From NCBI GenBank assembly GCA_023447335.1, contig JAEXOD010000128.1:1-41106 (forward strand): a stretch of DNA of 41,106 nt, in the 5' to 3' direction. Positions 25,841 through 35,307 of this stretch are shown here, one piece after another. A program made the translations under genes and the position numbers. The notes under the pieces are model-generated. The model searched no databases and had not been told where the DNA came from. It saw only the letters and a program-made list of their open reading frames with translations. This DNA is from Bacteroidota bacterium (GTDB taxonomy: Bacteria; Bacteroidota; Ignavibacteria; Ignavibacteriales; Melioribacteraceae). Each line of letters starts with the position of its first letter. Within the stretch, counting starts at the first letter, position 1.

Positions 25841-27479
25841 TTTCAATATCTCCTATGGGCCATCTTGCCCTTAAGTTCAAAGTGTCCGGGAAGACATAAA
25901 ATTTCTCAGACATTTTATAAGGATATACGTTTCCGTTCGTATAAACATCGTTTGAATCTACATCTTCATATATCCATAAGATATATTTTCCCGGTATGAT
26001 ATTTGAGAAATTAAATTCACCTTTATCATTAAGAGTACTTTTATAATTATGTTCTTTACTAACTATAGTTACATTTTTTTTAACTGAGTTTTTAAACTTT
26101 ACTTTGCCGCTTACTCCTGAAAATATTAAATCATCAACTGTATTCAAATCCGTCGAAAAAAGCGAATCCACTTTATTACCCGCTGCATCAAATATTTTTT
26201 CAGTGTTTAGCTTGAATTTTAACTTCGTTTTTGGTTTTAAATTATTTTTTAATTTAATCAAAATTGATGAATCATCAATTTTAATTACTTCACTATTAAT
26301 CTCTTCGTTTTTATTTGAAACTACTTTACAATATTCTGATAGATCGGATATATTTATACCGTCATTAAAAATGACATAAAAAAAAGGATTCACGAAATCG
26401 ATTGTCTTATTTTCATATTTAGTTATTATGTTTACCACTTTGGGTTTAATAGTATCTAATACAGTGGATTGGGTTAAAAATAACTCTTGTTTTTTTGATA
26501 TATTTCCGTTCAGATCAACTATATTTTCAATTTCAAGATAATATTCCCGCTCATTTATTAGGCTATCATTAAAACATAAAAAATATGTCTTTGGTTTTAT
26601 ATTTCTAAAAATATACTTGATAGGTATTTTTGCATTACTTGTTGAGTCAATAATTGAGAAGTTATTATTCGATACTTTTGTACTGTCAATATATTCATTA
26701 AACTCTACTAAAATATGATTTCTATCTGTCATCGTAATATTTGAAACACTAGGTTTCAATGTATCTTCTATGGATAACATTAAATTTACTTCTTCGGCAA
26801 TACGGTTAGTATCATTTATTTCAATAACTTTAAAAGGAACTCCGTATTTATCTTCACCGATATTGTATAACATATCCCTTAATTCATCTGTAAAAGCAAA
26901 CAATTTATAACTTCCGTAACCTAAACCAACCAAAGAATATGTGCCGTCATTTCCAACTTGGGTTAAATAATCGGGTTTTGATTTTGAGGGATTTAATGTA
27001 TCGGAGTTATTTTTAAAGGCAAAAATAAATGCATCTTTATCATCAGAGAAGTATATTTTTCCGTTAATTTTCCCTTCATCTATTTTATTACCTGTTGAAA
27101 AAAACAAGTTATAGCTTTTTACCATTTTGTTTCTATTATTCAAATCAAATAAATCAGTTCCGATATTTATAGTATATGTAGTATTTTCCCTTAATTTACT
27201 TTTATCAAAATATACCCTAACTGTTTTACCAGACCAATCATATTCAAATTTTGATTCAATTTTCGGAGAAATAAAAAAGGCATCTTGAAAACTCCTTTTA
27301 TCAATATATTCATTAAAACTAAATTCAAAGTACTCGGAATCAAAATTAACTAAACCGTTTGTCGGATAAAAACTAATTATTTCGGGTGGTTCTTTATCAA
27401 CGGCACCTCCTGACGGGGGCAACTGATTCGCACATGAATAAATAAAAATAATAAGTATAAATAAAAATAACTTTTTCAA
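25824..27479 (-). CDS. Ig-like domain lipoprotein (SbsA-type Ig repeats)
   Basis: 551-residue lipoprotein: short signal with IYSC (Cys16), followed by ANQLPPSGGAVDKEPPEI, an opening shared by a widespread Bacteroidota-group surface lipoprotein. Residues of about 30-130 are a first Ig-like domain (FNEYIDKRSF, then NTTYTINIG). Similar units recur near 235-335 and 345-445, and a carboxypeptidase-regulatory-like beta domain is near 470-530 (GEFNFSNIIPGKYILWIYED). The TTG start at 27479 overlaps the mltG stop (TTGA), and the end overlaps the histidine kinase gene. Function unknown; probably faces the periplasm or surface. Confidence 0.82.
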   Translation of the reverse strand: MKKLFLFILIIFIYSCANQLPPSGGAVDKEPPEIISFYPTNGLVNFDSEYFEFSFNEYIDKRSFQDAFFISPKIESKFEYDWSGKTVRVYFDKSKLRENTTYTINIGTDLFDLNNRNKMVKSYNLFFSTGNKIDEGKINGKIYFSDDKDAFIFAFKNNSDTLNPSKSKPDYLTQVGNDGTYSLVGLGYGSYKLFAFTDELRDMLYNIGEDKYGVPFKVIEINDTNRIAEEVNLMLSIEDTLKPSVSNITMTDRNHILVEFNEYIDSTKVSNNNFSIIDSTSNAKIPIKYIFRNIKPKTYFLCFNDSLINEREYYLEIENIVDLNGNISKKQELFLTQSTVLDTIKPKVVNIITKYENKTIDFVNPFFYVIFNDGINISDLSEYCKVVSNKNEEINSEVIKIDDSSILIKLKNNLKPKTKLKFKLNTEKIFDAAGNKVDSLFSTDLNTVDDLIFSGVSGKVKFKNSVKKNVTIVSKEHNYKSTLNDKGEFNFSNIIPGKYILWIYEDVDSNDVYTNGNVYPYKMSEKFYVFPDTLNLRARWPIGDIEIEKYH

Positions 27480-28480
27480 TTGTTTCTCGTCATTTGTCTA
27501 TAAATTGCAACGTTTCTATTATGCTCACTTAATGTTGCTGCAAATTTATGTCTTCCGTTAACATCTGCAACAAAATAATAATAGTTTGTATTTTTAGGAT
27601 TCAGGGCTGCTAAAATAGCTTGTTTTCCGGGATTATTTATCGGTCCTGGTGGTAAACCATATTTTTTGTAAGTATTATAAGGAGAGTTTATTTCTAGATG
27701 CTTAAATAATATTCGTTTTGGTCTTTCAGCTCTTAAAATATATTGAATTGTAGGATCTGCCTGTAACATCATTCCGCGCTTAAGCCTGTTATGATAAACA
27801 CTTGAAATTTTATCGAATTCATCAAATCTATTACTTTCTCCGTCAATAATTGAAGCCAATGTTAAAACTTCATGTTTATTCATTTTTAACAAGTTCATTT
27901 TTGCCAGATTTAAGGGATCAAATAAATTATTATTTTGTTTAGATAAAAATTTTAGTACTTTTTTTTCGTCCATGGAATTATCGAAAAAATATGTTTCAGG
28001 CAATAAATATCCTTCTAAACTGTTTGATTCAATACCCAAACTTTTGATAAAATCAGGGTCAATGGATAATTCCATTATTTTAGCAGAATCCAATCCCATC
28101 TTTTTAGAAAGCAACCCTGCTAAATCCGGTAACCAAATTCCTTCGGGTATCGTAACTGATAATAATTTGTTTTTCCCTCCTTTTATAAAAATATTTACTA
28201 AATCAAAATAACTTATTTTTGTTGGAATTTTATAAATACCTGCCTTAAGTTCTTTTTGCGCATTTTTCAAATAAGTTACTATATAGAAATATGTTTTATT
28301 ATAAATGATTTTTTTCTTATATAAAGAATCCGCAATATTTTTAACAGTACTGCCTTCCGGTACAAATATAACATTCTTACCTTCAATTGTTTTTATATAA
28401 GGATAAGTAAAAGTAAAAATTAGCAAAACAAATGCAGAAACAATAAAAGTTATAATAATTTTTAAATCGTTCTTCATCAT
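27476..28480 (-). CDS. mltG: Endolytic murein transglycosylase MltG
   Basis: Cleaves nascent glycan strands and sets their length; inner-membrane anchored with a periplasmic catalytic domain. 334 residues from ATG 28480: one transmembrane helix near the N-terminus, a LysM-like segment (FVPEGSTVKNIADSLYKKKII), and the YceG catalytic domain with LTLASIIDGES, where the final Glu (about 215) matches the catalytic glutamate of the usual ASIVEKET. VYHNRLKRGMMLQADPTIQY and PINNPGKQAILAALNP are also typical. A TTG at 28492 would add four residues; no strong ribosome site separates the options. Its stop overlaps the next lipoprotein start. Confidence 0.94.
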   Translation of the reverse strand: MMKNDLKIIITFIVSAFVLLIFTFTYPYIKTIEGKNVIFVPEGSTVKNIADSLYKKKIIYNKTYFYIVTYLKNAQKELKAGIYKIPTKISYFDLVNIFIKGGKNKLLSVTIPEGIWLPDLAGLLSKKMGLDSAKIMELSIDPDFIKSLGIESNSLEGYLLPETYFFDNSMDEKKVLKFLSKQNNNLFDPLNLAKMNLLKMNKHEVLTLASIIDGESNRFDEFDKISSVYHNRLKRGMMLQADPTIQYILRAERPKRILFKHLEINSPYNTYKKYGLPPGPINNPGKQAILAALNPKNTNYYYFVADVNGRHKFAATLSEHNRNVAIYRQMTRNN

Positions 28481-28561
28481 AAATGGTAACAATCCATTAA
28501 AATAATAATTTTCAAATATAGATAATTTTTTGAATACTTACTATAAAAGTAAATCTGAGTC

Positions 28562-29560
28562 TTAAAAATTTAAATTTGGATATGCAGTGTAATAAAAATT
28601 ATTTATTATTCCGGACAAATATAGCTGTTGGCCTCTGTAGGCAATCATTGCAGCATTATCTCCGCAATATTCAAGTTTTGGAATAAAAGTATCAATTTTG
28701 TATTTTTTGCCTATTTTAAATATTTCATCCCTCAATAACTTATTAGCAGCTACACCCCCAACAATAGATAAACCTTTAACTTCATGCTTTTTTAATACTT
28801 TTTCAATATTTAAAGTAAGTGAACGAATTGCAGTAAATTGAAAAGAAGCAGCTATATCATATAGATTTGAATCAGGAATTTTTCCGTCAGGAAATTCCTT
28901 TTGTATATATCTTAAAACAGCAGTTTTTAATCCGCTAAAAGAGAAGTCCGTTTCGTTTTTTGTTTTAGATATCGGAAATCTAATTGCTGTTGGATTACCA
29001 TTTTTTGAATATTCTTCTATTTTGGGACCTCCGGGATAACCTAATCCCAATAATTTTGATACCTTATCAAATGCCTCACCAACAGCATCATCAATTGTGT
29101 TTCCTAACTTAATTATTTTAGTATCACTTTCCACGACCAACAATAGAGTATTTCCCCCGGAAACAGCTAAACATAAATATGGAAACTTGGGTTTATCCGG
29201 CATCAAAAAACCACTAAAAATATGTCCCTCAACATGATTTACTGCAACAAAGGGTTTTGAAAGAGAATATGCTAACCCTTTTGCATAAGTTAGACCGACC
29301 AATAATGCACCAATTAAACCGGGTCCGGCAGTGGCTGCAATTAAATCAATTTCGTTTAATTTAATTCCGGATTCATTTACCGCAGTTTTTACCAGTGGAT
29401 GTATTAATTGCAAATGTGCCCGACTAGAAAGTTCGGGCACAACTCCGCCAAATTTTTTATGAACCCCTTGAGAAGAGATCAAATTTGTTAATATAACATT
29501 ATCCTTAAGAACAGAAACCGAAGTTTCGTCACAAGAGCTTTCAATTCCTAAAACTATCAT
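28562..29560 (-). CDS. tsaD: tRNA N6-adenosine threonylcarbamoyltransferase
   Basis: Transfers threonylcarbamoyl to A37 of ANN-decoding tRNAs; universal, cytosolic. 332 residues. GIESSCDETSVSV at the start, RAHLQLIHPL, the metal-binding HVEGH (His109, His113), AVSGGNTLL, and CGDNAAMIAYRG with the third metal ligand Asp are all in place. The ATG overlaps the proline dehydrogenase stop by 4 bases (ATGA), giving coupled translation of two unrelated functions. Normal length, no anomalies. Confidence 0.97.
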   Translation of the reverse strand: MIVLGIESSCDETSVSVLKDNVILTNLISSQGVHKKFGGVVPELSSRAHLQLIHPLVKTAVNESGIKLNEIDLIAATAGPGLIGALLVGLTYAKGLAYSLSKPFVAVNHVEGHIFSGFLMPDKPKFPYLCLAVSGGNTLLLVVESDTKIIKLGNTIDDAVGEAFDKVSKLLGLGYPGGPKIEEYSKNGNPTAIRFPISKTKNETDFSFSGLKTAVLRYIQKEFPDGKIPDSNLYDIAASFQFTAIRSLTLNIEKVLKKHEVKGLSIVGGVAANKLLRDEIFKIGKKYKIDTFIPKLEYCGDNAAMIAYRGQQLYLSGIINNFYYTAYPNLNF

Positions 29561-30456
29561 CTAAAACTAAAAATGCTTTTTGTAATATACCATGCCATAT
29601 TGGGATTTTCTTGTAATCTCCTAATTGAATAAGCATACCAATGCTCGCCAAAAGGAACATATATCCTAATTTTGTATCCGTCTTTATTTATTTTATCCCT
29701 TAAATGTTCAGTAACACCATACAACATTTGAAATTCAAACTTAGTTTTATCAATATTTTTACTTTTTATTCTTGTGTAAATATCTTTCAATAAAATGTCG
29801 TCATGGGTTGCAATACCAACATAATTTCCATCCTCAAACATTCTATCCAATATTTTCAAATAATTATCTCTAACTTCTTGTTTGCCTTTGTAAGCTATTT
29901 CTGCCGGTTCAACGTAAATCCCTTTACATAAGCGATAATTAGTCCCGGTTTTATTTAACTTAACAACATCATCAAATGTTCTGAATAAATAAGCTTGAAC
30001 TACTATACCAACATTAGAATATTTTTCTCTAACTTTATTAAACATCTCAATGGTTGAAGTTGTAACCGAGCTATCTTCCATATCAATTCTAACAAAGTTG
30101 TTATACTCTTTGGCTTTTTCTAAAATTTCACAAATTTGATTATAGAAAAAATTCGGGTCAATAACTAACCCAAGTTGAGTTGGTTTAACCGAAATATTGG
30201 CATTTAGCTTATGCTTGTTAATAGCATCCAAAACATCCAAACATTCTTTTTTAGCTTCTTCAGCCTCTTTTTTAGTACTAATTGATTCCCCTAAAACATC
30301 CATTGTAGCTACTATACCCTTGGCATTCAACTCTTTAACTACTCTTACGGCATCATCAAGCCTAGTTCCGGCGATATATTTTTTTGCAAAAACATATACA
30401 ACCGGTTTGGGTAATAATTTAACAAATTGTACAATTAATCGATTAAGTGCGTCCAC
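29557..30456 (-). CDS. Proline dehydrogenase (monofunctional)
   Basis: FAD enzyme oxidising proline to pyrroline-5-carboxylate and passing electrons to the quinone pool; peripheral membrane. 299 residues, size of the short monofunctional (PutB-like) class. Landmarks: ANISVKPTQLGL, NFVRIDMEDSSVT, VGIVVQAYLFRT, RLCKGIYVEPAEIAYK, YVGIATHDD, FEFQMLYGV and the substrate-binding IRIYVPFGEHWYAYSIRRLQENP. Start is GTG at 30456 with AAAGGTG upstream; an ATG at 30458 is out of frame. The P5C dehydrogenase is not in the window. The gene is coupled to tsaD downstream. Confidence 0.94.
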   Translation of the reverse strand: MDALNRLIVQFVKLLPKPVVYVFAKKYIAGTRLDDAVRVVKELNAKGIVATMDVLGESISTKKEAEEAKKECLDVLDAINKHKLNANISVKPTQLGLVIDPNFFYNQICEILEKAKEYNNFVRIDMEDSSVTTSTIEMFNKVREKYSNVGIVVQAYLFRTFDDVVKLNKTGTNYRLCKGIYVEPAEIAYKGKQEVRDNYLKILDRMFEDGNYVGIATHDDILLKDIYTRIKSKNIDKTKFEFQMLYGVTEHLRDKINKDGYKIRIYVPFGEHWYAYSIRRLQENPNMAWYITKSIFSFR

Positions 30457-30559
30457 ATTTACACCTTTATTTTATCCTCGTTATGTTTGTAAAGACTTAT
30501 TTGTCCTTTAAATCAAAATTAATAAAAATTTAGTTTTTACACAAAATTTTTTATTATTT

Positions 30560-32281
30560 TTACTCATTATTATTTGCATTATTAATTAAATATCTTTTAA
30601 TTTTTTGAGTCGTTGTTTTTTCAAATTCTTTGTCTTGGATGTGGAACCTTTTTATTTGCTTAAATGCGGGTAATTCTTTATTAATACTATTTATCTCGTC
30701 TTTAATAATCTCATGAATAAAATCCGGTGTTATTTTCTTTTGTGTCGATTCAGCTAATTGAATTATTGCCTCGGCATCTACAACAATTTTAGTTGCAATA
30801 ACTTCATCATGTTTTGAATCTTTTTCACCATAAACTACACATTCAAGTATAAACGGACTTCTATTTAATAAATCTTCAATTTCTTCCGGAAAAACATTTT
30901 TACCACTATTAGAAATAATTACATTTTTTAATCTTCCGCAAATATGCAAAAACCCGTCATCATCAACATATCCAATATCGCCTGTTTTGAACCATCCGTT
31001 CTCAAAAGCTTTCTCAGTTTGTAATTCGTTTTTATAATAACCAAGCATAACACTAGGAGCTTTTGTCCAAATTTCTCCAATTCCTTCATTATCAGGGTTA
31101 TTAATCTTTAATTCAACAGACGGTAAAGGTAACCCGGCAGCATTATCCTTAAATTCATCTAACCTGTTAAGCGTTAATATAGGAGAACATTCAGTTAATC
31201 CGTATCCTTGAACAAAGGTAAATCCAAATTCTCTTAATCCTTTTGCTACTAACGGATCGGGTGCGGCACCACCTGCTATAAATATTCTCATATGACCGCC
31301 GAATTTTTCGTGCATCTCTTTGAAAATTTTTCTCTTCAGATCTTTCCAGCCCAAAAGTGAGGCAAAATTAGTTAACTTAACTAAAGGAGGTACAATAAAA
31401 GATTTTACCTTATCATCTTTTATTGTTTTGCTAATACGCTTAAACATTTTATCAAACAGTAAAGGAACACCCAATAACATTGTTGCCTTAACTTTTTGAA
31501 TATCATCAACTACGGTCTTTAACGACCTTGCATAGTGAACGCTACTTCCGCAATAAATGGGACACATCATGCCACAAGTACATTCATATGTATGATGCAT
31601 CGGTAAAACCGACAAAAATCTATCTTCTGGGTAAATAAACATCATACTTACCATATCCACTAAATTTGTCGCTAAGTTACGTTGGCTTAACATTACACCT
31701 TTAGCTCTTCCTAATGAACCGCTTGTAAAAATAATTTCAAAAAGATCATCAGGATTGATTTTTGGAAGATTATTTATTGAAGCAGGAAGAGATTGATCTA
31801 TCATATCTCCCATATTTAAGAAAGTATCGTCTGTCTGTGTTGAATCCATACAGATAAAGTGTTTAAGCCTTCTCGAAGAACTCAATTTTGAAAATGATTC
31901 TGAAAAATTCTCCGAAAATATTACTGCCTCACTATCAGATTCATGTATAATATTAAAAATTTCATTCTCTGTTAAATTTTTGTCAATAGGGACAATAACA
32001 TAATTAAAACAAGCAGCGGTTAAAAAACTTATTGCCCATTGAACTCTATTTTCACCTATTAATGCTACATGTGATCGCTCTTTAATTCCTAAAAGTTGAA
32101 GGGCATGCCCAAACCGTAAAATTTTATCTAATAACTGAGCATATGTAACTTTAGGTATCGGAGTATTATTTAAGTCTTCCAAAGCGAGCTTTGAAGAGTA
32201 TTTTTGCGTATTCATCAAAATCATTTCTTGAATTGTACTTATTTTTGGTACTTCATATAATTTCAGATTCTTTCTCTTCAT
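30560..32281 (-). CDS. AMP-dependent acyl-CoA synthetase (long-chain fatty acid CoA ligase-like)
   Basis: Activates a carboxylic acid, probably a fatty acid, as acyl-AMP and then acyl-CoA. 573 residues of the ANL superfamily: P-loop FTSGSLGRAKGVMLSQRN, PMHHTYECTCG, FVQGYGLTECSPIL (A5 motif), GWFKTGDIGYVDDDGFLHICGR (A7/A8) and a C-terminal lysine in TTTQKIKRYL. Substrate chain length cannot be judged by eye. ATG at 32281, 23 bases after pepD, so in the clpS-ychF-pepD operon; a 103-base AT-rich gap separates it from proline dehydrogenase. Confidence 0.92.
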   Translation of the reverse strand: MKRKNLKLYEVPKISTIQEMILMNTQKYSSKLALEDLNNTPIPKVTYAQLLDKILRFGHALQLLGIKERSHVALIGENRVQWAISFLTAACFNYVIVPIDKNLTENEIFNIIHESDSEAVIFSENFSESFSKLSSSRRLKHFICMDSTQTDDTFLNMGDMIDQSLPASINNLPKINPDDLFEIIFTSGSLGRAKGVMLSQRNLATNLVDMVSMMFIYPEDRFLSVLPMHHTYECTCGMMCPIYCGSSVHYARSLKTVVDDIQKVKATMLLGVPLLFDKMFKRISKTIKDDKVKSFIVPPLVKLTNFASLLGWKDLKRKIFKEMHEKFGGHMRIFIAGGAAPDPLVAKGLREFGFTFVQGYGLTECSPILTLNRLDEFKDNAAGLPLPSVELKINNPDNEGIGEIWTKAPSVMLGYYKNELQTEKAFENGWFKTGDIGYVDDDGFLHICGRLKNVIISNSGKNVFPEEIEDLLNRSPFILECVVYGEKDSKHDEVIATKIVVDAEAIIQLAESTQKKITPDFIHEIIKDEINSINKELPAFKQIKRFHIQDKEFEKTTTQKIKRYLINNANNNE

Positions 32282-32304
32282 TTTTAAGCTCGCTTTTTAA
32301 TTTT

Positions 32305-33768
32305 TTATTTACTTAAATCTTCTAATATTCCTTTTACTAATGAATAAAACTTTTCTACCGCCGGTATGTTCACTCTTTCATCCGGGGAGTGCGCACCTTG
32401 AATTGTTGGTCCAAACGAAATTAAATCCATACTTGGATATTTAGCGCTTAACAAACCACATTCAAGTCCGGCATGAATTGCTTTTATTTCAGGCTCACTT
32501 TTAAACATTTCTACATAAACTTTTTTTGCTGAATGTAATAAAGGACTATTGATATTAGGTGTCCATCCCGGATAACCGTCACTTCCGTCAACATTTGCGC
32601 CTGCCAATGCAAATACTGAACGAACAGAATTTGCTATATAAAACTTAGCACTTTCTAGCGAACTGCGTTGACTTGTTCCTATTTTAAGTTCATTGCCCAA
32701 AATTTCGACGGTCGCCAAGTTTGTTGATGTCTCAACTAGTCCCTTTATATCATTACTCATGCTAATAATTCCGTGAGGTAATGCAAGTAATGTATTAATT
32801 AATAAGTTTGTAAATTTCTTTTTAAATACTTTTTCAACTTTTTCTTTTCTTTTTTCAAAATTAATTACAATGCCGTTTTCTGATGAATGAAATTCTTTAA
32901 CAATCTCTTTGTAAAAATTTTTAATAATTTCATTCGCTTCTGCTTCATTTTCTTTTTCAATTAAAATAATCGCTTCTGCTTCCCTAGCAATCGCATTTCG
33001 CTTAGATCCACCTGTAATACTTGCTAGTTTAAACTTAGTTGTTCTTAATTTATCCAATAATCTTACCAATAGTTTAATAGCATTAGCTCTACCGAGTTGA
33101 ATGTCTAAACCCGAATGTCCCCCCTTAAGTCCTGTTATAACTAAATCGTAAACTTTTAATTCTTCATCAATTTTTTTTGAGTACTCAATTTCAAAACTAC
33201 CTGTACTATCTTGACCTCCGCTACAGCCTATATAAAATGATCCGTCTTCTTCACTATCTAAGTTTAAAAGAATATTACCTTTCACAAAATTTGACTTTAA
33301 ATGATTTACACCTGTCATTCCTGTTTCTTCGTCAATTGTCATTAAAAGTTCAAGTGGTCCGTGAATAGATGTTTTATCCAAAGCTATTGCCATTCCGGTA
33401 GCTACACCAATTCCGTTATCGGCACCTAATGTAGTTCCGTTGGCTTTAATCCACTCCCCATCTCTTATTAGTTGTATTGGATCTTTCTCAAAATCATGCT
33501 CAGTTCCTTTATTTTTTTCGCAAACCATATCAACATGACCTTGTAAAACCACTATCGGAGCATTTTCTTTTCCGGGAGACGCAGGAACTTCAATCACGAT
33601 ATTCCCTACTTCATCTTTGCGATAATTAAATCCGTTTTTAATTGCAAAGTCTTCAACAAATTTAATAACTTTTTCTTCTTTTTTGGATGGTCTCGGTACT
33701 TGACTAAGATCGTAGAATGAATTCCATAATAATTCAGGATGTAATCCGTTAATAACTTCTTTTGACAT
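32305..33768 (-). CDS. pepD: Aminoacyl-histidine dipeptidase (Xaa-His dipeptidase, M20C)
   Basis: Cytosolic zinc dipeptidase of broad specificity. 487 residues, standard for PepD. Metal site: QGHVDMVCEKN (His78, Asp80), TLGADNGIGVA (bridging Asp117) and DEETGMTG (Glu147, catalytic, and Glu148). Family motifs GLKGGHSGLDI and HAGLECGLL are also clear. Starts at ATG 33768, 25 bases after the YchF-like gene. Nothing unusual; general peptide turnover fits the neighbouring clpS. Confidence 0.96.
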   Translation of the reverse strand: MSKEVINGLHPELLWNSFYDLSQVPRPSKKEEKVIKFVEDFAIKNGFNYRKDEVGNIVIEVPASPGKENAPIVVLQGHVDMVCEKNKGTEHDFEKDPIQLIRDGEWIKANGTTLGADNGIGVATGMAIALDKTSIHGPLELLMTIDEETGMTGVNHLKSNFVKGNILLNLDSEEDGSFYIGCSGGQDSTGSFEIEYSKKIDEELKVYDLVITGLKGGHSGLDIQLGRANAIKLLVRLLDKLRTTKFKLASITGGSKRNAIAREAEAIILIEKENEAEANEIIKNFYKEIVKEFHSSENGIVINFEKRKEKVEKVFKKKFTNLLINTLLALPHGIISMSNDIKGLVETSTNLATVEILGNELKIGTSQRSSLESAKFYIANSVRSVFALAGANVDGSDGYPGWTPNINSPLLHSAKKVYVEMFKSEPEIKAIHAGLECGLLSAKYPSMDLISFGPTIQGAHSPDERVNIPAVEKFYSLVKGILEDLSK

Positions 33769-33793
33769 TTAATTATCCTCGTTTTTTATAATT

Positions 33794-34873
33794 TTAGCTA
33801 TGGCGAATTGTAAGAATATCGCCGTCTTTTACAATATATTCTTTTCCTTCTAATCTCCAGGTTCCGTTTTCTTTGCACTTGGAAAATGATTTGTGCTCCA
33901 TAAAATGTTCATATGAAACTACTTCTGCTCTAATAAATTTATTAAAGAAATCAGTGTGTATTACTCCTGCGGCTTGTTGTGCTGTATAATTCTTTTTAAT
34001 TGTCCAAGCTCTACATTCATCCTCTCCTGCAGTAAAAAAGGATTCTAAACCTAATAATTGATATAGAATACGTAATATTTTACTTTTAGCTGATTCCTTA
34101 ATTCCGTAGTCTGCCATAAAGGTTGATCTATCTTCATCTTCTAACTCCATCAGTTCCTCTTCAATTTTGGCAAAAAACGGGAGTATAATTAACCCATACT
34201 TTTTAAACTCAATGCTAATTTTTTCAGTTAAAGATTCAATTGTATCGGTTGAGTTTTCATCAAAATTTATTGCAGCTGCTGCCGGTTTTAAAGTTAATAG
34301 CTGATATCCGCTTAATAGTTTTTTTTCACTATCCTCTAAACTCAAAGTTCTTAAGGGTAATTCTTTTTCTATATGAGCATAACACTTTTCTATTACGGGT
34401 AATTCCTGCTTAAGTCTATCGTCTTTAGATTTTTGAATATCTTTCTTAATTTTTTCAAGCCTTTTCTCCAAAAACTCCATGTCAGTTAATAACAATTCGG
34501 TTTCTAAAAAAGTAATATCACTAACGGGATCTATTTTATTTGAGGGATGAGGTACGGAATCATTTTCAAAATTCCTTATTACATAAAAAAGAGCATCATT
34601 ATTCTTTACGTTATTTAAAAAAGCCGAAGTAATTCTTAGTTTCCCTTCATCTGAAGTACGTAATCCCGGTATATCGTAAACTTCTATTGTTGCATTAACC
34701 TGTTTTTCAGGGTTAAAAATTTCAGTCAATTTGTCAAGTCTTGTATCCGGAACTTTTACGACAGCAATATTTGCCTCTTCTTTTTGGTTCCCTTCTTCAC
34801 TTTTAATTCCTGCTAAAATATTAAAAAGTGTCGTTTTTCCAGAATACTGTAATCCTACTAATCCAATTTGCAT
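33794..34873 (-). CDS. YchF/Obg-like nucleotide-binding protein with TGS domain (divergent)
   Basis: 359 residues, the length of YchF. P-loop GLQYSGKTT (7-15), where classical YchF has GLPNVGKST; G3 DIPG (67-70), G4 NFDE (203-206, the NxxE form that in YchF switches preference to ATP), a coiled-coil hairpin near 125-175, and a C-terminal TGS/DUF933 part ending in a TGS-like KEYIVKDGDILTIRHS. The unusual P-loop resembles a YchF-like subfamily labelled DUF933 in several phyla, so I would not assume full YchF function in ribosome or redox control. It is 24 bases downstream of clpS and 25 upstream of pepD. Confidence 0.85.
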   Translation of the reverse strand: MQIGLVGLQYSGKTTLFNILAGIKSEEGNQKEEANIAVVKVPDTRLDKLTEIFNPEKQVNATIEVYDIPGLRTSDEGKLRITSAFLNNVKNNDALFYVIRNFENDSVPHPSNKIDPVSDITFLETELLLTDMEFLEKRLEKIKKDIQKSKDDRLKQELPVIEKCYAHIEKELPLRTLSLEDSEKKLLSGYQLLTLKPAAAAINFDENSTDTIESLTEKISIEFKKYGLIILPFFAKIEEELMELEDEDRSTFMADYGIKESAKSKILRILYQLLGLESFFTAGEDECRAWTIKKNYTAQQAAGVIHTDFFNKFIRAEVVSYEHFMEHKSFSKCKENGTWRLEGKEYIVKDGDILTIRHS

Positions 34874-34897
34874 ATATTTATTCTATTTTGTTTTAAA

Positions 34898-35188
34898 TTA
34901 CGATTCTATTTGAGTTTTTAAGGCTATTTCTTCTAAAACAGAAGAAATTCTTAAACACCTCGGCAATTCTCCTTCATATACAACTGCTTTACCATTAAGA
35001 TGAACTTTTAAAGTTAAAGCAGATGCTTTATCATAACTACAACCTAAGGCTTTTATTAACTGGGTTATTACTTCGTCAAATGTATGCCATTCATCATTAA
35101 AAAGAATAACTCTATAAGATAACTTTGAAGTTACTTCTTCAGAAATCTCGGAAGAAATATTTTCTTTAGTATCTTGATTAAATATCAT
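34898..35188 (-). CDS. clpS: ATP-dependent Clp protease adaptor ClpS
   Basis: Binds ClpA/ClpC N-domains and delivers N-degron substrates. 96 residues: an acidic flexible N-terminus of about 25, then the core YRVILFNDEWHTFDEVITQL, with LKVHLNGKAVVYEG matching the usual V.. HxxG..v..g strand-helix region. The ND[DE] and HxxG elements of the N-degron pocket are present. The clpA/clpC gene is not nearby. First gene of a minus-strand operon; likely promoter just upstream in the divergent gap with etfB. Confidence 0.93.
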   Translation of the reverse strand: MIFNQDTKENISSEISEEVTSKLSYRVILFNDEWHTFDEVITQLIKALGCSYDKASALTLKVHLNGKAVVYEGELPRCLRISSVLEEIALKTQIES

Positions 35189-35210
35189 TTTAAAATCATC
35201 CGAAAAAAAA

Positions 35211-35216
35211 ATTATA
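35211..35216 (-). promoter_or_regulatory. Possible -10 box of clpS
   Basis: TATAAT on the minus strand would put transcription start about 15 bases before the clpS ATG. No convincing -35 is found at 16-18 bases, only T-rich DNA, so this is tentative. Confidence 0.35.
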
Positions 35217-35255
35217 AATTGAAATATAAAAAAAAAATTGTTTAAATTTAGCAGT

Positions 35256-35284
35256 TTGATTATATTTTTTTATTTTGATAATAA
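35256..35284 (+). promoter_or_regulatory. Sigma70-like promoter of etfB-etfA operon
   Basis: TTGATT (35256-35261), exactly 17 bases, TAATAA (35279-35284), and then GGAGG (35299-35303) before the etfB ATG at 35308. The leader would be short, about 17 bases. Best promoter match in the window, though still a match in AT-rich DNA. Confidence 0.5.
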
Positions 35285-35307
35285 CTTAGAAAATAAACGG
35301 AGGAATA

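Noticed and set aside
26104..26379. 91-codon plus-strand frame opposite the Ig-like lipoprotein
   Set aside because: Composition follows the opposite coding strand and no domain is visible.
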